Assembly (NCBI GenBank): GCA_036023115.1
Contig: JAYKKT010000086.1
Coordinates: forward strand, 17,727,001-17,791,000
DNA length: 64,000 nt
Direction of reading: 5' to 3'
Source: Brasenia schreberi
Taxonomy: Eukaryota; Streptophyta; Magnoliopsida; Nymphaeales; Cabombaceae
The notes beneath the pieces are model-generated. The model did not search any database, was not told the DNA's origin, and worked only from the letters and a program-made list of their open reading frames with translations. A program made the position numbers and the translations under genes. Every line of letters begins with the position of its first letter. The first letter of the stretch is position 1. Below are positions 47,599 through 58,946 of this stretch, one piece after another.

Positions 47599-48225
47599 AA
47601 AGTTATATTTACTTAACTAAACAAGTGAATACAAGCCGAGTTGCTAAATATGAACTGTTTCATGTACATTGTGGTTTTGCTTAACGAGTCACGAGCTCGT
47701 ATCTGGTTTGCTTAGAAAATAAACCTAATATCCAATTAGCTCCATACAAGTTGAACCAAGCCAAACCAGAACCTGATATGTTCTTCCATTGATTAGACAC
47801 CAAGCTTAATCAATCAGTGGGCATCTTGGGCCATATATCTCTATTAAGCTAGACATTGTTTTTATTGTTATTTTGTCCTTGACCTTCACGGATTCATGCA
47901 ATGCTTTGTGAATTTTTTAGAGCATGTTTCTAACTTTTGTCACATGTGATATCAAAGTTCGCCATGAAGGCCATGACTCTATGATCTGGAAATCAATTGA
48001 AAGGAAATAGACCGTCTTTCATGGATTTGACGTCACATATGCCTCTCGGTATACAGCGAAATAAAATATAACAACTTGCTCCAAAAAGTTGACCCGAAAA
48101 CCGGGTTGAATATGGGTCAACCAGCTTTTGACCCGGATCCAAAGTAACCCAAACCTGAGCTGTTGACTACTTTGCCACCCACCTCTACAATTACAACTAA
48201 TTCATGTTGTTTTACAAAACAAGTT

Positions 48226-48375
48226 TCGACTGTTTCATAAGTCTGCAACAATCGGAATTCTGACTATTATGTTGGTTTATTTCAACCATTGAATAGCCAG
48301 AATATGCCATACTATATTCCGACTGTTCGTGACAACCGGAATTAGTTCTTAACAATCAGAATAAGCCAATCTTCC
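48226..48375. repeat. Left 12-mer inverted-repeat array
   Basis: Clear pairs are ATTCTGACTATT with AATAGCCAGAAT, and TATTCCGACTGTT with ACAACCGGAATTA. Further single motifs (CAACAATCGGAAT, AACAATCAGAATA) flank them. Confidence 0.8.
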
Positions 48376-49179
48376 AGTAGTAACCCCTATCTTAAGGCTT
48401 AACCTTGTTGGATTAAATAGCATCCTCTAAGAGACCTAAGGGGCAATGTGGCCTACGCAATATATCGTGGGGTCCTATTTATTCTGCGTGCAATCCTTAT
48501 GACCTTCAATTCTTTGTCATGCTACTTTTCTTTGAGCAAAAGCGCAATCCCTTTTAAATGGAAATAGAAAGATGATGACCTATAGTGATAGCAAGGATAT
48601 GGCATATTCTAATGGAACATCTATCCTTGATTCAATTATTCTTGAGTTCATTTAGTGTCGATTTGAGAAACTTTTTCGTGGGTGAGGTCAATAGCCCCCA
48701 GTTTTACCAGGCTAATAACTGAGGTGGGGCGGGGCGGGGCGGCCGCTTCACCTGAAATTTGAAAAAACAATGAAAAAGTTACTGGAAACGATTGAATCCA
48801 TGACCATTATATATAGTTCTCCCCACTTCACAAAAAAAAAATCTACATCCACCACTGGTTAGGAATCATGAGATTGCGAATTTTTAATTGTCATTTCATG
48901 TTGGAAAGCAATATTTTAGTTGTGGAGCCATAAGATCAAAGCTTAAACGATCACTTCCCTTCTAACTCGCACATAAAGTTTCCTGTTTCCACGCAATTAG
49001 CGCTTAAAGATGAACGGATCGAGTCACTTGCAGTTCGGCTTGGTTTGTGTAGTCCTTGACTGGTTCATGTTTAATTCGTTAAAACATGTCCGAACATGGT
49101 CAGTTCGACTAGTGAAAGGTTATTAAGTGGCATTTTAACACTTTTGCTTAAACCAGTACACAAAGTAATTGTTTATGGT

Positions 49180-49320
49180 AACACCCAGAGCGTTTGCTCA
49201 AAGTCAGCACACCTTGGCGCTGCTGCTGTTGGTCGGGAGTTCAACTCCCAGGGGGTGCATGCGTGGTGTGTGTCAGGCTTTGACCTTCTCTAGAAACCGG
49301 GTTATATATATATTCTATCT
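49180..49320 (+). mobile_element. Possible tRNA-derived SINE
   Basis: A polymerase III-like layout is visible: GCGTTTGCTCAAAGTCAGC could be an A box and GGGAGTTCAACTCCC a B-box stem. A TA-rich tail follows at 49303. No target duplication was identified and no second copy is in the window. Confidence 0.3.
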
Positions 49321-49948
49321 TGCATACCTCTAACAAATACATACTAATGCATTTCCTTTGCTTTTGGAAGCATGAGTATTGTTAGGAGTTATTAAGATAA
49401 TTAAAAAATATAAAAAAACATTATTAAACTCGTGCTATCAAAAGCTAAAGAATGATATATGCAGGATTCAGTTTTCGTTTATACAAAGTGTCTGGTCGGT
49501 TTGATATCCCTTGGCACCAAACCCAACTTCTTTTGGGTCCCTTCAGTTCACCAGGACATAAAGATCCATTGCAACGCCTAGTTCTAGATACGGATACCGT
49601 GTTTATCAGGCTCAAAACCATCGATTCAAAAGTTCTTTTGAATCCACCGGCAGCCCCACAAGGTGCTGCCACGGATATTTGTGCTAAAGATTGATCTTGA
49701 TCAGTTTCATAGTTTTTCTACTTTATGCAAATGCAGTCAGGATTAGCTTGTCACTGTATAAACAAAGGCAACACAAAGCAAAATGAGCAATAGTTCATCT
49801 TTCTACGATATGGACTCACAAGTTAAACGTCAAGAGTTCAATACCTGGGCATTCATCTGGCTTCAGCTACACTAAAAGAATAAGGCAACACAAAAGAAAA
49901 AATAGGAAGAAAAGGAAAGCTGATGTACAACGTTAATGGGAGCTGATG

Positions 49949-50384
49949 GATGGCAATGGGGCGGTGCACTCCACTCGCACCTGCTCCACTCTAGAATCCT
50001 ACCGCGGGTCTTGAGGAATCAAATCCCCACTCGTCCCTCGCTCTTTTGTTACAAACCGATCTCGTGCAGCCTCACTTCAACATATAATTTTTAAGAAAAA
50101 ATCATTTAATATTATATATTTTACATAAAATAAGAATATTTTTCTATGGTATTTTATATTATTAAATTAAAAGTTATTGTGCACATCTATAGTTATATTA
50201 ACATGTAAAATACTTATAAACATATATTTTACATAAATAAACATACATTACATATACCTTAAACACTACCCCGCCCCTTCTCGCTTGCGGGGCAGTAGGG
50301 CAAGTTTTCCTCTTTGAGAACCCACCCCATATAGGGTCGGGGCAAGGTGGGTACCCGTGGAGCTGGTAGGAATTGCCATTCTTA
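49949..50384. mobile_element. hAT-type nonautonomous element, 436 bp
   Basis: The ends are GATGGCAAT at left and ATTGCCATTCTTA at right, a form common in plant hAT-type elements. The flanking octamers AGCTGATG (49941-49948) and AGCTGAAG (50385-50392) match 7/8. Subterminal zones are GC-rich (GGGGCGG words) and the middle is AT-rich. No coding sequence. Confidence 0.8.
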
Positions 50385-51267
50385 AGCTGAAGTGTCATCC
50401 CATCCGGGTTCCCAAAATAAAAAAAAACAAGTAATAGCCTGCAGTTAAAGCTGCGAACTAAAATAATGGAGTCCAAGTCTTACCTGTTATTTACCTCAAA
50501 GTGACCCGATACCTCGACACGAATTTCGCCGTTTCTAGACGGGTTCGCCTAACCTGCCCTTGCCCATTAAAAAAGTGACTCAAATGCCAAAGTAAAAGAC
50601 TTGGGCCTGTAGAGCATCTTCAAAAGGTAGGTGGTGAACTCAAGTTGCATGAATGTGTATAGGTGCGTAGACAAGCATATCATCTTAGTCAACCAGTTCA
50701 TAAGATACGATCCACCAGTGTAGATCAGGTCAAGGAACCGTTGATTTCATCCAGGTAAAGGTCATCCCACAGGCTGCTTTTCTGTTCTTTTTTTCCTTTT
50801 TCGTTGCAACGGAGAGTCGGATCCGATTGAGCTTGAAATTAAATGAGACAAGCTGCTCGTGGTTCAACTCAGTTGGGTTTATTCTAAGATGACTATATTT
50901 AGTTTGGGTGGCTGCTTGGTAAGGGAAAGAACTAGCAGTATTGGACTTCGACTCCGGTCTTACATCTCATTTAAGTTATTATTGCTGTTGAGCTTGGATG
51001 TATAATGAAATGTGCTGGTCAGGCTGCATCCGATTCTTTTAGCTTGTATGTCAATCTTACTTGGAAGACAGTGTCTCCTATACGGCCTAAAATATAGTGC
51101 AAATTAAGCCATGCATGTCCCTTCTTCGTGTATATGATCCTTAAAGCATAATGCGCAGCATATACATCTTGAACTAAATCATAAGCATTTAGATGCACTC
51201 ATTTGGATGGCTAGCTAGGATTGGATAAAACCCTCTTCATGCCATCCAAGTGCTTTCACACTCGATT

Positions 51268-51435
51268 GGCGGATACTATTCCGATTGTTGGCAATAGTCA
51301 GATTTATTTACGATATACTCCGACTGTTCGACAGCCGGAGTAGAGCTGTCAAACAGTCGGAAACGCACTAGTTACTAATTCTAACGGTCGTAGTCTCATT
51401 TAACAGCTGGAATAACTTAATCTAAACAGTCAGAG
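51268..51435. repeat. Right 12-mer inverted-repeat array
   Basis: TACTCCGACTGTT pairs with ACAGCCGGAGTA around a TCG centre, a near-perfect 27-bp palindrome at about 51316-51342. AAACAGTCGGAA, TTCTAACGGTCG, AACAGCTGGAAT and AAACAGTCAGAG follow in alternating orientation. Confidence 0.8.
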
Positions 51436-51463
51436 AGGTGGGATATCATGTAGCAAGACGACC

Positions 51464-51810
51464 AAAAAAATGAAGAACTGAATAAGCAGACTTCTAGCAA
51501 ATGCTTAGGAATGTGAAGAGGGTCCATCGTATCTGCCATTTCTCCCATCGCAGGTCCTCGGTCTGGTTGCTCCATGGAAATCTCATCTCATGGCTTTTTC
51601 CAAAATAATTATAAAGTTTGTTTGATCAGCAACTTTGGTGAAAAATCTTAATTTTAGTAGTCAGTAAACCTCAAGGCATAAAAATGAAGAACTGAGTAAC
51701 CAAAAAGCTTTTCATGGAAATCCCATCTCATGGTTTTTTCCAAAATAATTATAAAGTTGTTTGATCAGCAACTTTAGTGAAAAATCTTAATTTTAGTAGT
51801 CAGTAAACTT
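51464..51810. repeat. Tandem direct duplication
   Basis: Unit 1 (about 51464-51678) and unit 2 (about 51679-51810) both begin AATGAAGAACTGA and share CATCTCATGG followed by a ~95-bp near-identical block (51574-51671 and 51713-51810). Unit 2 lacks about 85 bp of unit 1. Confidence 0.9.
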
Positions 51811-52397
51811 CCAATGCCTTGAGGACCACTAGTTCATAAACTACTTCTTGATGGAAAGTTGGTGGAGATAAAAAAATTTCTTCACAAGTCATATATATAT
51901 CGGCTCAAAGCAGCCATACATGGTAAGATCATAGTTCATTTGAATGAACAATTTCCGCATGATGAATGTTTTTCTCGTTGTTTGGTTAAGCTTTGTGAAA
52001 ACTCAGAGGAAGAGAATGTATATATATTTTACACACTCTTATAACCGAACAATTATTTGCTTGGAAATAAAATAAACTCTTGCATGAGATCCTATCTACC
52101 GGCCTTTTGCAAAGTTGGCTCTTCATTACGAAGTTGTTTCATCATGATATTTCGATAATATGTTTTCTCAAAAGCTTTGAGAAGACAAGATATCAGTGGA
52201 AAACAATGGCTACACTAACAGGGCACAAGGAAGATGTTGGTCATGTTTGGCTATCTTAAATTACGGATGCATTTGTACTGATGGTTCATAAGAAAACGAG
52301 TTGCGGATTGGGCAACTTTGACGTAAAATGTTCATTTTATTCATGGCGGTTGTATTCATGTCTGCCTTGTTGATAGAAACCAGTTGGAGCTAAAACT

Positions 52398-52401
52398 ATT
52401 C

Positions 52402-52435
<34 letters not shown>

Positions 52436-52966
52436 GACGCACATAGAGAGAGATTGGAGCAGAAAAACAGAATGCGTTCCGTTCCCCCGTGGTCTTTTTA
52501 AAAAAATTTCTGTGTCCCTCATTGCAGTGGGGTAACCATCAATATTTATATGTGGTGGAAAAACACAAAGCATCACATATATATATATAGAGAGAGAGGG
52601 GTCAGAAAAACGCAATGTATTCCATCTGGTATAGCGTTTTCTAAAATTTCTTTGGTGGCCCCAATAAATGCAGTGGGGCCACAATACACATTCGAGACTA
52701 CTGCATATCGCGCTTTTCATATATATATATATATATGTATGTATATATATATATATATGTATGTATATATATATGTATGTATGTATATATATATATGTAT
52801 CTTTGGTGGCCCCAATAAATGCAGTGGGGCCACAATACACATTCGAGACTACTGCATATCGCGCTTTTCATATATATATATATATATGTATGTATATATA
52901 TATATATATGTATGTATATATATATGTATGTATGTATGTATATATATGTATGTATGTATATATATG

Positions 52967-52998
<32 letters not shown>

Positions 52999-53006
52999 TA
53001 TGTATG

Positions 53007-53075
<69 letters not shown>

Positions 53076-53291
53076 GTATATATGTATGTATATATATGTA
53101 TATATGTATGTATATATATGTATATATATATATGTATATGTATGTATATATATATGTATATATGTATAGAGAGAGGGAGGGGGGGTCAGAAAAACGCAAT
53201 GTATTCCATCTGCTATAGTGTTTTCTAAAATTTCTTTGGAGGCCCCCATAATGCAGTCCAAGACACTTTGGAGACTACTGCATATTGCGCT

Positions 53292-53300
<9 letters not shown>
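52398..53300. repeat. Microsatellite cluster with three diverged unique-sequence units
   Basis: Compound (CA)n, (TA)n and TATG arrays alternate with a non-simple unit. The start of the unit (GTCAGAAAAACGCAATGTAT) is at about 52600 and 53188, with a more diverged form at about 52456. Its second half (GCCCCAATAAATGCAGTGGG) is at about 52659 and 52809, with a variant at about 53240. Copies 52651-52725 and 52799-52873 are identical over some 75 bp. The long open frames here are translated microsatellite (Tyr/Ile/Met/Val repeats) and not genes. Confidence 0.9.
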
Positions 53301-53332
<32 letters not shown>

Positions 53333-53341
53333 GTCTCCAAA

Positions 53342-53452
53342 GTACATTGTCCATCACACAACTATCAAGTTTCTTTAGTAAACGTACTTTTGTAACATAT
53401 ATATACACGTTACTAAACAAACTTGATAGTTGTGTGATGGTCAATGTACTTG

Positions 53453-53483
<31 letters not shown>

Positions 53484-53600
53484 GTATATATATATGTATA
53501 TGTATATACATATATATATATGTATGTGTATGTATGTATATATATGTTTCAAAAGCACGTTAACTAAACAAACTCGATAGTTGTATGATGGACAATGTAC
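53342..53600. repeat. Inverted repeat plus third arm
   Basis: Arm 1 (53342-53387) and arm 2 (53408-53449) are complementary over about 40 bp with few mismatches, around a ~20-bp loop. Core: ACACAACTATCAAGTTT against AAACTTGATAGTTGTGT. A third arm in the arm-2 orientation follows at 53556-53600 after a TATG microsatellite. Confidence 0.9.
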
Positions 53601-53879
53601 TTGTAACTCCAACCTCACTGCCCTAAAGTATATAGTTGGATTACTAAAGATCTCGTAGACCATTTGCAACCAAAAGCGACATCTCATGAGGATAGCACTA
53701 AGTTAATTTAGATTATCAGATTGTACATTCCCATCCATCTTAATGCACAAGTTGATTCTAAATTTGAAAATCATGTGTGCATGTGTGTAAAGGATGCATG
53801 TAAGTGTTTTCCAACTGCAGCAGAATATATATATAGTGATTGGATCCTACTATAATGACACTTGAGTACTCACATTGTT

Positions 53880-54015
53880 TTTTTCCATAAAGACATTATG
53901 CATTTAAGTGTGAGACACTATAAATGCATAAAGGCATTATGCATTTAAGTGTGAGACATAATTGAGTACTCACATCTTCCTAAAGATATTATGCATTTAG
54001 TGTGAGACACTCTCT
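53880..54015. repeat. Triplicated short repeat
   Basis: ATTATGCATTTAAGTGTGAG occurs at about 53893 and 53937, with a variant lacking AA at about 53988. The words GAGTACTCACAT precede copies 1 and 3. Confidence 0.85.
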
Positions 54016-54632
54016 ACATATAGAGAGTCAAAAATGGACTAAGCATGGGACATGGGAGACTTTGGTTGTGCTGCTAATGGAAGATGGCCACCCCCTAATG
54101 GACTAAATGCATAATATCGTTTGATGCATAATTTTATGTAAAAATCTTCACCTTTTGCCGATCTTATCATATCCAATCTGTTACTTGATTTCCATACTTT
54201 AAACATGAATCGGGTCCCACGGAATCTGGTCCAGGCTGGAATCAGTACACTTGCTGACTGCCTTAAGAAATAGCTAAGAACATATGGGCCGTTGGGTCAG
54301 ATTCGGATCTCTTAAAAAGACATGGTTGTGCAGAAAAGGTGAATGAAAACGGAAGAGAGAGAACCAATCCACATGCATCACAAAATGTTGTATTCTTGAA
54401 TCGAAGACTAAACGGCCATATGAGAACAAAACGCACAAGGGATGCATCATCAGCAATATATGATCATGTAGAGAGCCATAGACAAAAAACCACCACGTAG
54501 ACACAAAAAGAGGCCTGGCCATAATATGGTAACTTTGTACATGTATAGCAAGACCGATCAGTTGTAGAAGATCCATGCAACTGCGACCGAACACAGAATC
54601 CCAGAAGGTGCGATCGGACCCAGCCCAGTCAT

Positions 54633-56358
54633 TCAAAACAGACTAAGAGGAAGGAGGTACAAGAAGAGTACCACAAGTGGTAAACGTGAACTGGTGGCAA
54701 CAGATGGCTCTGCTTTCTGGAATTGCAGCGAGTCGACGGCCAGCGGCATGTTTTCCTGGTCCGGGCTGCACTTGGACTGGTGGGGAGGGTGAGCATTATA
54801 CATTATTGCTCGAAGCACGGCAGAGACGGTCGGTATGTAAGCCGTCTTGTTCTTGTCCAGGAGCCATGTCAAGCCCATCAATTGACAGTCTCTGCTGAAC
54901 ATCTTGCTCGCCCGGTCATTGCCATCTTTGGTATCATTCTCACCTACCTTAAGCTGCCAAGAACCAGAATTCTACTTAGTTGAGCTCTCTTTGGTATGCA
55001 AATAGCATACATGGATTGGATCCATGTTGCGGAACTGAGAATTATTTTCCGTGGAATCAATTTCTCATCTCCAAACACCAGAGAAGATGCATAAAGTGAA
55101 AAGAATGGGTCTGTTGAATGCATAGAAGAAATTTGCCACTAACTAAAGTCGGGAGCTCTGCTCTAGTTTGGGCAGAGACTGTCTGTGAAAACTGATGGAA
55201 AAAGCAATTTGGCGATATCTTTCTAACAGAAGAAAGGCACAGAGGATTCCAAGGAGGATCACCCTATTACTGAACAAGTGTTTCTGAACCCCGCTACTTT
55301 TAAGAAAATGACGAAACTGTCCTCCATAAAGACCAATATCTTTCCATAATGACAAACATGTCCTCTCTGCAAGCAAAAATGGCGTACCAACAACAGCAAC
55401 GAAAAGAGAAACTTCGAGGGATGAGCATATTTATCCGTTAAAGTAGGGTAGCTAGTAGGGAATTTGAATATCCCAACTTACCAAGAAAACCAGGAACAGA
55501 ATATCCTAGCTTCCGGGATAATTCGATGCAATGAAACACAAAACCGGAGTGCTAAAATACTGATAAAGCAAAATCCCATCTGAGAATCGCTCATTCATAT
55601 CGCAGATTCTCTGGAGAAGGATTTGTTGGCTCATCTCAGAGAACCAAATTCATCCCCGCAAACAATAATTCAAAGAAAAATACAATTGGCACAACCAAAA
55701 AGGCAAATTAAAGCATACAGAGAGAGAGGAGATAAGGCAGGAACTGACATACCTTCTGGAGAGCAGTAAGGCAGCGGGTGCAGCCGACGTAGGAGGCGTT
55801 GCGGCAGCTTGACTCAAGTGACCGGAGGGCGGGCGTCGGCGCAGCGCTGCGTGAAACGGCCGAAACATTGAACGCAGCGGGGCAGCTGAGCGAGCTTATC
55901 TGGTGGAGCCGGATGCCGCAGAAGCAGAGGACTGGGTCGCACGTCGCGTTCGGCTGCGGGAGCTTGATATCGCGGGTCTGGAGCGAAGCCTGCAGCGAAC
56001 TCACACACTTCTGCGAGTCGTCGGGCATAAACGGCAGGTCCGACGCTAGTGGAGTCGCAGAAGCCCGCTGCAGAGCCGAGCGAGCGTGAGCGGCGAAGAG
56101 CCAAGCCGCCAAGACGGGGCAGCACCGGCTCCGATCTAGGCCTCCCTGCGCACAGGCTTCCTTCACACCACCGAAGAGTTCATCCGAGAGGTCAAGCCGG
56201 CACGCCTCCGCTGCCGATTGGACAGGAAATGCCGGAACCGTCGCCGCCGATTCCCCCGGGTTCACTGGCTGAGACGCCGAGATTGGCTCCGCCGAGTCGC
56301 TGAAACGAAGTAACAGAGCGAGGACTAGCAGAGACGAGAGAAGCCGGAGGGGATTCAT
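54633..56358 (-). CDS. GPI-anchored SPARK-type protein (At4g28100-like), two exons
   Basis: Exon 1 is 56358-55753 (202 codons) and exon 2 is 54953-54633. The donor is CCAGAAG|GTATGT and the acceptor TTCTTGGCAG|CTT, both phase 0; the intron is 799 bp. The product is about 308 residues. Residues 1-22 form a signal peptide (LLSSLLVLALLLRFSDSA). A Cys-rich extracellular domain follows, with CCPVLAAWLFAAHARSAL, CDPVLCFCGIRLH and CPAAFNVSAV, matching the SPARK-type fold; N-glycosylation sequons include NAT, NVS and NAS. Exon 2 carries DCQLMGLTWLLDKNKTAYIP, TVSAVLRAIMY and CSPDQENMPLAVDS. The C-terminus is a hydrophobic tail (LPLVVLFLYLLPLSLF), as for GPI attachment. The cellular role of this family is not established. 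The gene looks intact and is GC-rich in exon 1. Confidence 0.9.
54954..55752 (-). other. Intron of the GPI-anchored protein gene
   Basis: 799 bp with GT (55752-55751) and AG (54955-54954) borders on the minus strand. The frame at 55143-55376 inside it has no relation to the protein. Confidence 0.85.
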
Positions 56359-57330
56359 TATGCAATAATGCCGACTTCGAAGGACCGATTAAATTGAGCT
56401 GAAGGCAAAGAACAGCAAGCACGAGAGCGATATGAAACAAATCTCTGTTTTCCTGCCCCTCGTTGATGGATTTCTTTTTATTACAATTATTCGTAATGCC
56501 TTTTGGTTTCTGCCCGCAGCTTGTTACCAAGATTGTGAATCTGTAGTCTGAGTAGTTCCCGTAGAACGAAAAGCTGAGAAAATTGAAAATTCGGCCGTTC
56601 AGTGACTCGTGTGAGCGTCGGAAATCACAGAGGAAGAATCATTATTCCGGCTGTTATTACCTGCCTCCAAAAGGAGAAACGTTGTAGCTTCCTCTCTTCT
56701 TCCACCAGACTGAGGGGAGAGAGAAGAGAGACCGAACGATAGTGATAAATCCGAGAGACTTTCCTGTGCACTCACAGAAGTCAGAGAAACGGAGGAGAAA
56801 GACGACGAATGACAACGATAAACAAACAGATTCCTACGCGCTGCAGAGTGTATTTTTCATTATGCATGATTGTTTCATGCAGGTCCCTCATCTTAACGTA
56901 ATTAGGAAAACCTCGCGAACTAACCGGTGAAAACTAAAGAAAAACGTTTACACGAAAATCACATTCCGGGTACGTGGGGAGTGAGCAAATTTCGGATTTG
57001 GAATCCAAGTAACAATGTTCACATTGAGTTCATTTTAATATCTTTGGGAGATTTATGGCACGTATATTTCACCTAAAGCTGAAAATCCCAACTCGACGTG
57101 CCATTCCCTACCTGACCAGCCCCATTGCTGTCACTAGTTTCAACTATTAATGTGATTTTATTAATAAAAATTCCATGTCATATTCTACCCATTGAGACGC
57201 TTAAGCGAAGGATAACCGAAAACTTGGTAGAGGCTTTTAAGCTTTTACTTAGGTATACACAATAAATATAAAAAGGTTTAATATTAAGTAATTCTTAACA
57301 TATATTTATGCATATAAAAATGTAAGTATA
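56359..57330. other. Upstream region of the GPI-anchored protein gene
   Basis: The 5' UTR and promoter of the minus-strand gene should lie in about 56359-56800. A CT/GA-rich stretch at 56690-56735 is the sort of element found near plant start sites. No second gene is supported. Confidence 0.4.
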
Positions 57331-57420
57331 CAACAACAACTAAGTTTTTTTCTAAGTCATTTGGAGTATTCTACATAGATTCTTAGTTTTCATAGAACTC
57401 TATCTTGTATCACAATCAGT
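57331..57420 (-). mobile_element. Diverged RTE LINE tail
   Basis: CAACAACAACTAAGTTTTT starts a degraded version of the RTE 3' end, continuing through ACATAGATTCTTAGTTTTC and TCTATCTTGTATCAC. No target duplication is clear. Confidence 0.65.
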
Positions 57421-58889
57421 GTGAAACTCAGTTGCAAAAAGAGGAGGATTGTACGAGGCTTTTGACAACAAACTTAAAACTTTATTAGATTTATCACTAT
57501 AGATTCTAAATATTATGAGAATTGAGAAGCCCCTTGTTCATTTAAATTAATATGTTTTTTTTTTATTTTGGTTTATTTTATTTGATATTATTTAATTAGA
57601 ATAGTTAATTCTAACTAAAAAATTATTTATCATATTATTTTATGAATGTAGGTACATAGAATAAAAATGCTAATTGCGTACGATGCTTATAATCGGTGTT
57701 GTCCTGTAAATTACGTCGAGACATTTTTTAAAAAATCTTTCTTTTGTGGTAGGACAGGAAAGCCTGCCTGGTCTTTTGTTGGTTAGTGCAGCGCCGTCCT
57801 TTGTACCTCCCGCGGTGGGTTTTTTGGGCATGTGATTTCCTGGGACGGTACAATATCTTTCACATTTTCCCTAATCTCCTTTTTTTTCTTTTAATTATAC
57901 TATCTCTTATTTATTCTTTTTTTTTATTATTTCTTTTTTACCAGCTTGTTTCCTCTTTTGATTTGTCGCTGCCTATTCGTCCGCTTGCTATCTATATTTT
58001 CTATTTAACGTTCTTTTGTTATCGTTAAGTGTTTTGGTTTTCGTTCTTTTCCACGGTTCAACGCAGCGACGATTGGTTGGTTGCGCCTGGAGGCGAACTG
58101 CAGCGGCGGTCTAGGGTGTGTTCGTCATTTCAGTCCTGGGATCCGGATACAGGACCCTAATCCGTTGTGGGCCACAAGATCCGAATGCAGTTTTAGTACA
58201 GTTCAGTTCAAAATCTGACTCCAGTACTGGACTCAACAGGTCCGAGAGGAGATGGACCGATATAAATCTGGGTTTGAAACTATTGTAGGAGGCAAGTACT
58301 AGACACTAGAAGTACTAAACAAGAAAAGATTTTAAACAATATGTGTTCAATCATGTTAACATGAGATGAAATTAAAGTTGGATCTACAGTTTGGTGTAAA
58401 CTTTTGCGGACCATGACCCGGCTCCATTTGTTACTCAGATGTTCTCGATTTGAAAATGGATTATCCTTCCAGCCCATGTGAGTCTAGGCCTACATTTATA
58501 GTACAAAGAACCTAGCGCCACAAATCAAACACATCCTAAATGAAAATGGTTTCTTTATGAAATGAAAACCTTTATTGGAATCTAAGCAAAATGAAAAATT
58601 GGAAATTAAAGATAGAAACTAAGAATAATGAAAAATTATTGAGTTGAAAGCCATATCTAAAGTATCGTCACCAGTAGTAGCATCCTTGCCTTCTGAAAAA
58701 GAATATGCAAGAAATATCCTGTTTCATCCTCATTTCATTTACTAAAAAACTGTTTGGCATCTTAATTTTCATCACACTTTTAATTACTACCTATTTATAG
58801 TTATATTTAAATGTAATAATATCACCACTTTCAATCTAATTCAGATTAGAAACCTTTATTGGAAGGCAAAAAATTTACGGCAAAAACGA
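57421..58889. other. No recognisable gene
   Basis: T-rich and AT-rich sequence. The 80-codon frame at 57786-58028 is a T-rich hydrophobic reading with no family signature. TCTAATTCAGATTAGAAACC occurs at 58836-58855 and again around 59034-59055. Confidence 0.4.
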
Positions 58890-58895
58890 TAAGCA

Positions 58896-58946
58896 GCAGC
58901 AACAACAGCAACAACTAAGCCTTTTCCCATACCAGACGGGGCCGGC
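58896..58946 (-). mobile_element. 51-bp RTE LINE tail
   Basis: CAACAACTAAGCCTTTTCCC followed by ATACCAGACGGGGCCGGC is the RTE 3' terminus in plus view. TAAGCA at 58890-58895 and 58947-58952 is a short candidate target duplication. Confidence 0.8.

Larger units (their letters stand above)
48183..51455. mobile_element. Possible decayed CACTA-like element, 3.3 kb
   Basis: Two arrays of 12-mers of the form ATTCCGRCTGTT and its complement lie at 48226-48375 and 51268-51435. Arrays of short direct and inverted words just inside the termini are typical of CACTA (En/Spm) elements. CTCTACA (48183) and TGTAGCA (51449-51455) would be mutated CACTACA termini, and CCCACCTCT-type words near both ends match inverted. 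No transposase is readable and no 3-bp target duplication is clear, so this is an inference. Confidence 0.4.

Noticed and set aside
48700..48860. Possible hAT MITE ending in CATCCACCACTGG
   Set aside because: Only one end is recognisable and no target duplication could be found.
52337..53687. Long open frames of 116-329 codons on both strands
   Set aside because: They are translations of TA and TATG microsatellites (Tyr/Ile/His/Met repeats) with no stop codons because of the repeat, not genes.
54274..54636. 120-codon minus-strand frame downstream of the GPI gene
   Set aside because: It follows the gene's stop and lies in its 3' region, with no family motif; an extra exon is not needed because exon 2 ends with the expected GPI tail.
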